Positions 19,981-28,271 of a stretch of 64,000 bases of DNA are shown one piece after another; the stretch's first letter is position 1; each line of letters starts with the position of its first letter. The position numbers and the translations under genes were made by a program. The notes beneath the pieces are model-generated. The model ran no database searches, was not told where the DNA came from, and saw only the letters and a program-made list of their open reading frames with translations. The DNA comes from an uncultured Pirellula sp. (GTDB taxonomy: Bacteria; Planctomycetota; Planctomycetia; Pirellulales; Pirellulaceae), in contig CAIYZV010000285.1 in assembly GCA_903930765.1 (NCBI GenBank), positions 1-64,000 of the forward strand, written 5' to 3'.

Positions 19981-22926
19981 ATGAAACAGATAATCCTGAT
20001 CTTATTTGCTTTTGCCAACGCGATGGTGTACGCCCGTGCTGAGGACTTCGATGCCAGGTTGAAGCCATTGCTCGCGGATAAATGCGTGAAATGCCATGGG
20101 CATCAACAAGCCAACGGAGACGTGAACCTGCAAGCCATGGATGCGGTTTCGCGCTTTCTCGGTAATCCCGATTTGATCCAGCGAGTGCTCGAAGCGATCG
20201 ATGAGGGGGCGATGCCACCCGATGGTGAGCCAAGTCTCAATGCGCAAGACCGTATGGATGCAGTTGCCATTCTTAAACGGATGCTGCGTGAATCGAGCGA
20301 GCAAGCCCCTGCGGTGCGTATTCCCATTCAACGCCTCAATCGTTTCCAGTACAACTACGTCGTTCGCGATCTGTTCCAGATCCATCGGGACGTATTTGCA
20401 TTGCCTGAAAAGCTGATGACGCGATATGACGATTATCTACGCGAGGCGTTAGGTGATCCGAACTCGGGACGAATCCCCGATGTCGTCCATGTCGCCTCCG
20501 ATTCGTTGGCTCCCTTGGTTGGTTTGCAGGATGTGAAACCATTCCCGAAAGATCTTCGCGCCGAGCACGGGTTCGATAATCAGGCCAATCAGCTTAATCT
20601 CTCACCTCTATTGCTCGATTCTTTTCTCAGGTTGAGTGTATCTATCGTTGAGAGTCCCGATTTTAATGAGAAGACCGTGGGGGTCTGGAGAGAATTTTTC
20701 CAAGAGCCACTGCAAGGAGTTGATCGGCACTTCGAGGTTCGCGGGCGGTTGGAGAAATTCTTAAAGAGGGCGTTTCGCGGTTCCGTCGACGAGGATGTTC
20801 TGAGTCGATACACATCGTACGCCGAGAGCCAGATGGATCAAGGCGTTCCATTCACGGACAGCATGAAGAAAGTCGCTTCGGCCGTTTTGTCGTCGCCATT
20901 GTTTTTGTATCGATTACCAGCGAGCGATAGTGCTTTTGATCCTCATGTTCTGGCATCGCAATTATCCTTTTTCCTGTGGAGCAGCGGTCCGGATACCGAG
21001 CTGCTGGAATTGGCAGAGGACGGCACGTTGAGCGATCCAGCAGTGCTGAATCGAACCGTAGTGCGGATGTTGAAAGATCCAAAAATCGAACGGTTCTTGG
21101 ACTCGTTCCCGACCCAGTGGATGCAGTTGGAGAACCTGATGGCAGCCACCCCTGACCCTAGGATTAATAAGTACTTCAGCCTAGATCGGGAGCGTCCGGC
21201 GAGTGTGCAGATGGTGCTCGAACCTCTGTTGCTATTCGATACGGTGTTTGTGGAGGATCGTCCCCTGTCGGACTTGATAGCCCCAACCTTTTCTTACCAA
21301 AGCGACTTTTTGAAGACTTGGTACAGCGATCCATTGAAGCCGCCTGCCGTCGATGCCGAGCGGATCCGTATCCACAATCAAAATAGCGACCAGGAGCGGG
21401 TGAGACTTAAATCGGAGATTGTTGCATCTCAAGCAGAGTTGAATGAACTCATTGAGCCTGTTCGAGCGCGCCTGTTGGAGAAGCAACGCGAGGAAGAAAA
21501 AGCTGACTCCCGTGCGGATTTTAAAGCTTTCGCCGCGTGGGATTTTGATCACGATTTGTCGGATTCCGTGCGTGGGTTGAACTTGAAGGCTCACGGTTCA
21601 GTCGTGCTGCAGGACGGTTCCGTGATCCTAAATCAATCGTATCTCCAAAGTGATCGACTGCCGATCAGCTTAAAAGCAAAGACACTTGAGGTTTGGTTTC
21701 GCCTCAAGGACCTCGACCAGCGTGGTGGAGGTTTGATGGGCATTCAAGGACCAGGGGATTTATTCGACACGATTGTGATCGGCGAAAGAAAAAATCGACA
21801 TTGGATCTCAGGGAGCAACGGATTCAGTCGTACGGAAGATTTCCCTGAGTCTTTTGAAGAGACCGCTACTGGCGAGCTAGTGCATCTAGTGATGGTTTAT
21901 GCCCAAGACGGCACGACGGCACTTTATCGTAATGGCAAACCCTACGGCAAGCCGTATCGAAAAGGGGAAGTTGCTTTTCCTCACGATGAGTCATCGGTCC
22001 TCTTTGGACTGCGGCATCTACCACCGGGTGGCAATAAATTCTTGTCTGTTGCGATTGATCAAGCACGGCTCTACGATCGGGCACTTTCGATTTCGGAGAT
22101 AGAAATGTTGGCCGATGGTAATCCAGAGCACATGATCGAAAAAGAAATCACTGCGTCGCTTACCCCCGATCAGCGATTGCAACAACAGAGACTGATTGCA
22201 GAGATCCAGCGAGCGAAATCGGAACTGGATGCAGTTCCGGGAAATCTCGACTCGAGCAAGGTTGCCATGGAAGCCGAGCGAACGTTCGAGGAGGGATTGA
22301 AGAACCAGCTTCGATCCCGTGAATTTCGGAGAGTTGCCACGGAGGATCCTCGTTATGGTGGGATCATCACCAATGCCGCCATGTTGAGCATGACCTCTGG
22401 GCCGCAGCGCACGCACCCAGTTGCTCGGGGAGTTTGGATCATCGAAGTCATCTTCAATGATCCCCCGCCACCACCTCCCAACGATATCCCTCCCTTGGAT
22501 GAAGATTCGGGCGCTAAGGAATTAACCATTCGAGAACAGTTCGCAGCGCATCGCAAGAATCCATCGTGTGCTGGATGTCACACGAAAATCGATCCGCTGG
22601 GGTTTGCACTTGAGAATTTTGATATCACAGGTCGCTGGCGTGACCGATACGGCAACGGGCGTGCTATCGATTCGAGTGGAAAGTTACTGCAAATGCATGA
22701 GTTCGGAGATGTGGTTGCATTCAAGCAATTATTGATCGATGAGAAACGGCGTTTTGCGGAGGCGTTCACGGAGCATCTTCTTCGCTATGCGCTGGCTCGG
22801 GAACTCACCCCGCATGATTCTTTGACCGTCGAATCGATCTTGGAAAAGTGTGAGCAGGACGGTTTTCGGATCCAATCACTTATTCGAGAGATCGTGCTGA
22901 GCAAGTCATTTCGAGGAAGCAGATAG
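19981..22926 (+). CDS. DUF1592/DUF1588-family cytochrome protein with internal LamG-like domain
   Basis: KCVKCHGHQ and SCAGCHTKIDPLGFALENFD; central FAAWDFDHDLSDSVRGLNLKAHGSVVL...AIDQARLYDRALSISEIEMLA LamG signature. Confidence 0.9.
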   Translation: MKQIILILFAFANAMVYARAEDFDARLKPLLADKCVKCHGHQQANGDVNLQAMDAVSRFLGNPDLIQRVLEAIDEGAMPPDGEPSLNAQDRMDAVAILKRMLRESSEQAPAVRIPIQRLNRFQYNYVVRDLFQIHRDVFALPEKLMTRYDDYLREALGDPNSGRIPDVVHVASDSLAPLVGLQDVKPFPKDLRAEHGFDNQANQLNLSPLLLDSFLRLSVSIVESPDFNEKTVGVWREFFQEPLQGVDRHFEVRGRLEKFLKRAFRGSVDEDVLSRYTSYAESQMDQGVPFTDSMKKVASAVLSSPLFLYRLPASDSAFDPHVLASQLSFFLWSSGPDTELLELAEDGTLSDPAVLNRTVVRMLKDPKIERFLDSFPTQWMQLENLMAATPDPRINKYFSLDRERPASVQMVLEPLLLFDTVFVEDRPLSDLIAPTFSYQSDFLKTWYSDPLKPPAVDAERIRIHNQNSDQERVRLKSEIVASQAELNELIEPVRARLLEKQREEEKADSRADFKAFAAWDFDHDLSDSVRGLNLKAHGSVVLQDGSVILNQSYLQSDRLPISLKAKTLEVWFRLKDLDQRGGGLMGIQGPGDLFDTIVIGERKNRHWISGSNGFSRTEDFPESFEETATGELVHLVMVYAQDGTTALYRNGKPYGKPYRKGEVAFPHDESSVLFGLRHLPPGGNKFLSVAIDQARLYDRALSISEIEMLADGNPEHMIEKEITASLTPDQRLQQQRLIAEIQRAKSELDAVPGNLDSSKVAMEAERTFEEGLKNQLRSREFRRVATEDPRYGGIITNAAMLSMTSGPQRTHPVARGVWIIEVIFNDPPPPPPNDIPPLDEDSGAKELTIREQFAAHRKNPSCAGCHTKIDPLGFALENFDITGRWRDRYGNGRAIDSSGKLLQMHEFGDVVAFKQLLIDEKRRFAEAFTEHLLRYALARELTPHDSLTVESILEKCEQDGFRIQSLIREIVLSKSFRGSR

Positions 22927-23033
22927 AAATGCGAGTATGGCCGTCGGACCACGTTCGAAGATTCGACAAAGAGAGCAGAACTAGGCTATAATCGAATGCT
23001 AACCAACGTATTCTTTACTCAAAGATCACAGCT

Positions 23034-24416
23034 ATGAATCTATCGAGACGAACGTTTTTGAAGGCTAAAGGCTCGGTGCTAACGCTACCCTTTTTGCCGT
23101 CGTTGGTGAGCGCTGCCGAGGGTCCACAGGTTTCGCATGGCGGGCCTGCTGGAAATCGGCCTAGCAAGAAGTTGGTCCTTGTTTACATGCCCAATGGTAT
23201 TGTGCGGCGTTGTTTTTTTCCTGGCGAGGAGAATGCAGAGCTTCCCGATTTCATCGGAGGCTTCGACGCAGACAAGGTCAAGGAGCAGCGTCGACTCAAA
23301 AACAAGCCTGGCATTTATCCGCTTGAACTGACCTCGACCATGCAACCGTTGGGGACGCACAAGAACGACATAACGCTGATCACTGGGTTGGACAGGACCT
23401 ACAAAGACGGCCAAGACGTGCACGCCCAAGGAGCCTCGTGCTACTTGACCAGTTTGTCACCCGAGCAAGCCAAACGGCAGGGGATCGCTCATCCCAACGG
23501 ACGCAGTTTGGATCAAGTGATCGGTGATGCGGTGGGGCAGGCGTCGATCTTCAACACGCTTGAGATTAGTTGCAACGGGTTTACAGCCCCGAAGGAGCCG
23601 ATCGAATTTGACAATATCTCTTGGTATGGTCCCGGCAAGATTGCTCCTTCGATTCGTGAGCCTAAGAAACTCTATGACCGGTTGTTCCTGCGAGATAGTT
23701 ATCGTAAACATATCGCCGATGTTTCGGATCTGGTTCTCGCAGATGCGAACGCCTTGACGAAAAAGCTCGGGTATGACGATCGCGCGACGATGGACGAGTT
23801 CATGGAAATGATTCGAGGCATCGAATTGCGAATAGAGAGGATGGACAAACTCCTCTCGGATGTCGACATCAAGGTACCGAGCAATGAGGTGCTACCGCGA
23901 GGCGAGTACATCCGCCTCCAAATGGATTTGATGCTGTTGGCATTCCAAATGGGGATCACCAATGTATGCACCTTCATGCTCGGCCCTGAACGGTGGGATG
24001 CGACACTCATGTATGAAGGAGTGTTCGACATGCCGGTTCAGCATCACAACATGACCCACAATCAGAAGGGGGATGGATACAAGGATTTGCAAAAGATCGA
24101 TATTTTCCATATGCAGCAATACGCGTATCTGATTCGACGGATGAAGGAGATTCAGGAATCCGACGGCAGTACGATGCTCGATAATTCGCTGATTGCGTAC
24201 GGTGCTGGCCTGGGGGATGGCGCGACGCATCAGTTTTTTGATCTTCCGATGATCGTAGCTGGCAAGGCCCAAGGGCAGATTAAGCAAGGACGATTTATCA
24301 AGATGCCCAGTGGAACGCTGAACTCCAATCTATGGCTGACCATCGCTCAACTGATGGGGCTTGAAATCGACTCGTTCGCCGATAGCACCGGAGTTATCTC
24401 TGAACTTTGGGCGTGA
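23034..24416 (+). CDS. DUF1552 domain-containing protein
   Basis: MNLSRRTFLKAKGSVLTLPFLPSL; LVYMPNGIVRRCFFPG; AQLMGLEIDSFADSTGVISEL. Confidence 0.9.
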   Translation: MNLSRRTFLKAKGSVLTLPFLPSLVSAAEGPQVSHGGPAGNRPSKKLVLVYMPNGIVRRCFFPGEENAELPDFIGGFDADKVKEQRRLKNKPGIYPLELTSTMQPLGTHKNDITLITGLDRTYKDGQDVHAQGASCYLTSLSPEQAKRQGIAHPNGRSLDQVIGDAVGQASIFNTLEISCNGFTAPKEPIEFDNISWYGPGKIAPSIREPKKLYDRLFLRDSYRKHIADVSDLVLADANALTKKLGYDDRATMDEFMEMIRGIELRIERMDKLLSDVDIKVPSNEVLPRGEYIRLQMDLMLLAFQMGITNVCTFMLGPERWDATLMYEGVFDMPVQHHNMTHNQKGDGYKDLQKIDIFHMQQYAYLIRRMKEIQESDGSTMLDNSLIAYGAGLGDGATHQFFDLPMIVAGKAQGQIKQGRFIKMPSGTLNSNLWLTIAQLMGLEIDSFADSTGVISELWA

Positions 24417-24440
24417 TCGTGGATGGTTCCTAGCGCGAGG

Positions 24441-24496
24441 TTACTCTGCAGTTTATTTCTCTACAGTTTATTTCACTGCAGTTTGTTACCCTGCAG
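24441..24496. repeat. 15-bp tandem repeat, about 3.7 copies
   Basis: (..)TTACTCTGCAG / TTTATTTCTCTACAG / TTTATTTCACTGCAG / TTTGTTACCCTGCAG between convergent genes. Confidence 0.88.
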
Positions 24497-24569
24497 TCTT
24501 ATTACCCGTGTCGGGCAGAAATCATTCCAGCGCCTGCGATCGCGTGGTTACCGGATCTGCCGATCGAAA

Positions 24570-25445
24570 TTATCGGAGTTCCTTCAGCCATGCGAGCGAG
24601 CCTTCTTGCCAAGCGTCCCACATAGGACCTTTGTAACCGTTGAGTCCATGCCCACCCGAAGGAAGTTCAAGGTACTTTGACGGGATTCCATTGGCCTGGA
24701 GAGCTGCAAAGAGTGCTCTGCTGTTTTCGGGTGGTACAGGAGCGTCATCCAAGGCATGCGCTAAATATGCTGGCGGTGTGTCGGCCGTAACCTGCAGTTC
24801 GTTCGAATACAGCTTGACCAGCTCCGGCGATGGATCCTTGCCCAAAAGATTCTGTTTGGATCCTGAGTGTGTTTTTTCGCCAAAGGTCACCACAGGGTAA
24901 ACCAGGATTGCAAAGTCGGGGCGGCAACTGAGTTGGTCGGTCGGATTGCTTGCCGATGCATTGCCTCGATCAAAGTGAGTTAACGCGGTTGAGGCCAGAT
25001 GCCCACCGGCGGAAAATCCCATAATCCCGATTCGAGACGGATCGAGGTTCCACTCTTTCGAATGAGCACGCACGGTGCGAATAGCGCGTTGGGCGTCGAG
25101 CAGTGGGACGGCGTGTCGTCCGGCGGGAAGTCGGTATTCCAAGACCACTCCTGTGATGCCATGTTGGTTGAGCCACGATGCAATCCCATGTCCTTCGGGT
25201 CCAACGACGAGACCTCCATATCCACCTCCTGGACAAATCACGATTGCGGTACCGTTCCCACTCGACTTAGGTTGATGCACCGTAATCCAGGCATCGGCAT
25301 CTTCGGTCTTCCCATCGCCGATAGGTGCACGCCCTTCCCAAAGTGGGATGCGTTTTGCTGATGTTGGCGTTTCGGTGGAAGCCTTGTCTTGCGCATGCAA
25401 CAAGGCAGGGAAAAGCAACAGGAACGAAAGCAAGGTTGGTTTCAT
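24570..25445 (-). CDS. Alpha/beta hydrolase (acetyl-xylan-esterase-like)
   Basis: MKPTLLSFLLLFPALLHAQ signal peptide; IVICPGGGYGGLV; GIMGFSAGGHLAST; GGHGL. Start trimmed from the 25703 ORF. Confidence 0.87.
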   Translation of the reverse strand: MKPTLLSFLLLFPALLHAQDKASTETPTSAKRIPLWEGRAPIGDGKTEDADAWITVHQPKSSGNGTAIVICPGGGYGGLVVGPEGHGIASWLNQHGITGVVLEYRLPAGRHAVPLLDAQRAIRTVRAHSKEWNLDPSRIGIMGFSAGGHLASTALTHFDRGNASASNPTDQLSCRPDFAILVYPVVTFGEKTHSGSKQNLLGKDPSPELVKLYSNELQVTADTPPAYLAHALDDAPVPPENSRALFAALQANGIPSKYLELPSGGHGLNGYKGPMWDAWQEGSLAWLKELR

Positions 25446-25490
25446 GAGAGCTACTGAAAAAGGGTGGGTGGCGGGGATTTCGCAGGGAGT

Positions 25491-25554
25491 TGATAGCAGA
25501 GTTCGATGATAGCACGGGTCGATGATAGCACGGGTCGATGATACCAGAGTCCTC
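25491..25554. repeat. 16-bp tandem repeat x4
   Basis: TGATAGCAGAGTTCGA / TGATAGCACGGGTCGA x2 / TGATACCAGAGTCCTC upstream of the alpha/beta hydrolase start. Confidence 0.88.
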
Positions 25555-25660
25555 GGGAAGCTGATCCTTTGTTCCTTTTGCAAAAAACCACAAATCGCTG
25601 CTGTCGCTTCCCATGCACCTACCCAGCTTGATCCGTAGAAGATTAGGGTGTTTTTTCCCA

Positions 25661-25688
25661 CTGGCCCCTCCGATCTGGCCCCTCCGAT
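25661..25688. repeat. 14-bp perfect tandem duplication
   Basis: CTGGCCCCTCCGAT x2. Confidence 0.85.
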
Positions 25689-25759
25689 CGATACCTTTCC
25701 CACCTCATGGAGTGCCTGTTCCGCTCACAGCGATTCGAACTTTGTTAAGGCGAAGGTTG

Positions 25760-26871
25760 TGATCGGCGCGGGAGCGGTGGACCATCCAAAGGTTCATGGA
25801 CAGCCGACCGAGTTTTTCGTTGAAGCCGATGGGGGAAGACCATCCCATTGCGTGGACGAACCAGCCTAAAACTGGTGGGCGTTTCTTCTACACGGAGTTT
25901 GGTCATGACATGCGTTCCCTGAGTACTCCATTTGTTCGCCAGCATATTCTCGAAGCCCGATGCAAAGTACACGATGGTGCATCGGTTTTTTCAGGAGATA
26001 CGCGACGGGCTATTGCTCCAACAGGAATTGACCAAGATTGCAGAGCATCGCGCCTTGGAAGACGTGAAATCGCTTGCATCGAGGGCGTTTCGTCGGCCGG
26101 TGTTGGATTCCGAGTACTCAGCCCTTCTAACCCTCAACAAGAAGTTGAGAGAGGATGGGCAGTCGGTTGAGGCGGCGGTTCGGGGTTTGCTCATCGCAGT
26201 ATTGATGTCACCTAGCTTCAGTTATCACCAAACCAGCCTGGATGGGATGGATGGCGTTCAACCGCTCGATAACTACGATTTGGCGAGTCGCTTGAGTTTC
26301 TTCTTGTGGTCATCGATTCCTGACGCGGTGCTACTCGAGAGTGCGGCGTCTGGAAAGCTTCAGGACGATTCGGAACTGCGAGCACAGGTCCGACGCATGT
26401 TGAAGGATCCGATCCTTGCCGATGCGTTTCCCGGCTACAGCGACGAGCTTCGATCAGCCATTTTTGACGAACCAACACACTTAGCAACCTATTTTATTCA
26501 AAAAGATCTGCCGATAACGGAATTGCTCTCGAGCGATTTGACCTTTGTGAACGCAGCGTTGGCCAAGCACTACGGGGGTGAGTTGGAAACTGGTTCGCAA
26601 GTTGGATTCTATGAAGGAAGGGGACGGAACCGTCCTGGACCATTCGTGCATCATGTTGGCGAACGAGCAATGGACAGCTTACAATAGCCCGAAAATCCCG
26701 ATGGTCATGGCGGGGGGACTTGGTGACACACTTCCAACAGGACGAAGCTTGGACTATGAAAATGCCTCGAATCGCAAGATGTCGTCGCTGCTCTTGAGCA
26801 TCATGGATCGTATGGGGGTGGCATTGCCTGCCTTCGGCGACGCAACCGATCGACTTGATGGGATTGGATAA
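25760..26871 (+). pseudogene. Collapsed ThuA - DUF1592 - DUF1552 operon relic
   Basis: ThuA C-terminus in shifted frames (VDHPKVHGQPTEFF; EDHPIAWTNQPKTGGRFFYTEFGHDMRSLSTPFVRQHILEA), then DUF1592 piece (SRAFRRPVLDSEYSALL...RLSFFLWSSIPDAVLLESA...NAALAKHYGG), then DUF1552 C-terminus in another frame (LVRKLDSMKEGDGTVLDHSCIMLAN...IPMVMAGGLGDTLPTGRSLDY...SIMDRMGV). Confidence 0.88.
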
Positions 26872-26928
26872 GATGATTTTCCGAAGGATGTTTTTAGGTG
26901 ACTACTGAGAGTCATCGGCTACGTCACA

Positions 26929-27903
26929 TTGGATGAGAAAAGGGAGCTTGGAATGTTGCAGCGCGCAAACGTCGAGAAGATTCAGCCGAAAAGATTCCTT
27001 GATCGAGGTTGGGGCTTTCCTAGTGCTTCCTTTGCCGTTCTTGGTATAGCAACAATGCTGTTCCCGTCATTGGTTCCTGGGGTGGTCTCCGGGGCGGAAC
27101 CTGAGCGGATCGCGCTTTGGCCGAACGGTGCTGCGGGATCCGAAGCGAGAAAAAACGAGCCAGAGAAGGAGGACCGTGCGAATGGCGCGTGCAATGTGAC
27201 CAACATTCACGCACCCTCGATCACGCCGTATTTGCCCAAACCGGAGGTCGCAACGGGGACGGCGATCATCATCGCGCCAGGGGGTGGGCACAGGATGTTG
27301 TGTTTGGGGCACGAAGGGGACTCGCTGGCGGAGTGGTTCGCCGAGCATGGAATTGCTGCGTTTGTACTGCGTTATCGATTAGCGAGGGAGGAAGGCTCGC
27401 AGTACACGGTGGACGATCATGCCATGGCGGATACACGCCGCGCATTGCGGTTGGTGCGCAGCCGCGCGAGCGAATGGAAGATCGACCAAGACCGCATTGG
27501 GATCCTTGGTTTCTCGGCGGGTGGGGAACTCGCGGCGTTGGCAGCCATGGAGAACGACGCAGGCAAATCCGAGAGCGCGGATTCGGTGGAGCGGGTGAGT
27601 TGCAGGCCTGATTTTCAGGTGCTCATCTATCCGGGTAGTTCCCATCGGTTCACGGTTACCAAGGGGATGCCGCCGGCGTTTATCGCCTTAGGGGCTAAGG
27701 ATCGCGATGACATTTCGCTGGGCATGGCCAAGCTGTATCTACAGTACAAAGAAGTGGGAGTGCCGTGTGAGCTCCACATTTACTCCAATGCCGGGCATGG
27801 TTTTGGGTATCGGGCCGACGCAAAGCACGCAGCAGCCCAGTGGCCACTCCGTCTCCGCGAATGGCTGGTCGACAGCAAACTGCTTGTCGAGGCAAATCGA
27901 TAG
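26929..27903 (+). CDS. Alpha/beta hydrolase (BD-FAE type)
   Basis: AIIIAPGGGHRMLCLGHEG; GILGFSAGGELAALAAME; NAGHGFG. Confidence 0.88.
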   Translation: MDEKRELGMLQRANVEKIQPKRFLDRGWGFPSASFAVLGIATMLFPSLVPGVVSGAEPERIALWPNGAAGSEARKNEPEKEDRANGACNVTNIHAPSITPYLPKPEVATGTAIIIAPGGGHRMLCLGHEGDSLAEWFAEHGIAAFVLRYRLAREEGSQYTVDDHAMADTRRALRLVRSRASEWKIDQDRIGILGFSAGGELAALAAMENDAGKSESADSVERVSCRPDFQVLIYPGSSHRFTVTKGMPPAFIALGAKDRDDISLGMAKLYLQYKEVGVPCELHIYSNAGHGFGYRADAKHAAAQWPLRLREWLVDSKLLVEANR

Positions 27904-27947
27904 ATTCGTGAAAGTGTTTGCTTTGCACAAGTTCGTTAGGTTCCATT

Positions 27948-28176
27948 GTGCTCGTGCTCAGTCCGCTGTGACGGACGGTGCTCGTGCTCGCAATCGAAAA
28001 CCTTTCGTGCATGATTACTTTTTGATATCCGCTACGTTGTTGGTCACAATGCTCCAGCTTTATTCGCCCCACCATTGGCAATTCTCATCCAGTCAACGCG
28101 TTGAGGATCACGGAAAACGACAATCGTTCCATCCATCGAGCACGAGCACCGCTTCACTGAGCAGGAGGACGAGCAC
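27948..28176. repeat. GTGCTCGTGCTC x2 facing GAGCACGAGCAC / GAGGACGAGCAC (dispersed inverted repeat between convergent genes)
   Basis: Copies at 27948-27959, 27978-27989, and inverted at 28138-28149 and 28165-28176. Confidence 0.6.
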
Positions 28177-28271
28177 GAACAGCGGCGGGAACAGAACCGT
28201 TCACCGACGTAGCCGATCGGCGGCACGCATCAAGGAGACTTTTTGGGTGGCCACTCGATGATGGTCGTCGT

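Noticed and set aside
24361-24636. 91-aa ORF containing AVYFSTVYFTAVCYPAVLLPV
   Set aside because: Open frame is produced by the 15-bp tandem array after the DUF1552 stop; no evidence that it is translated.
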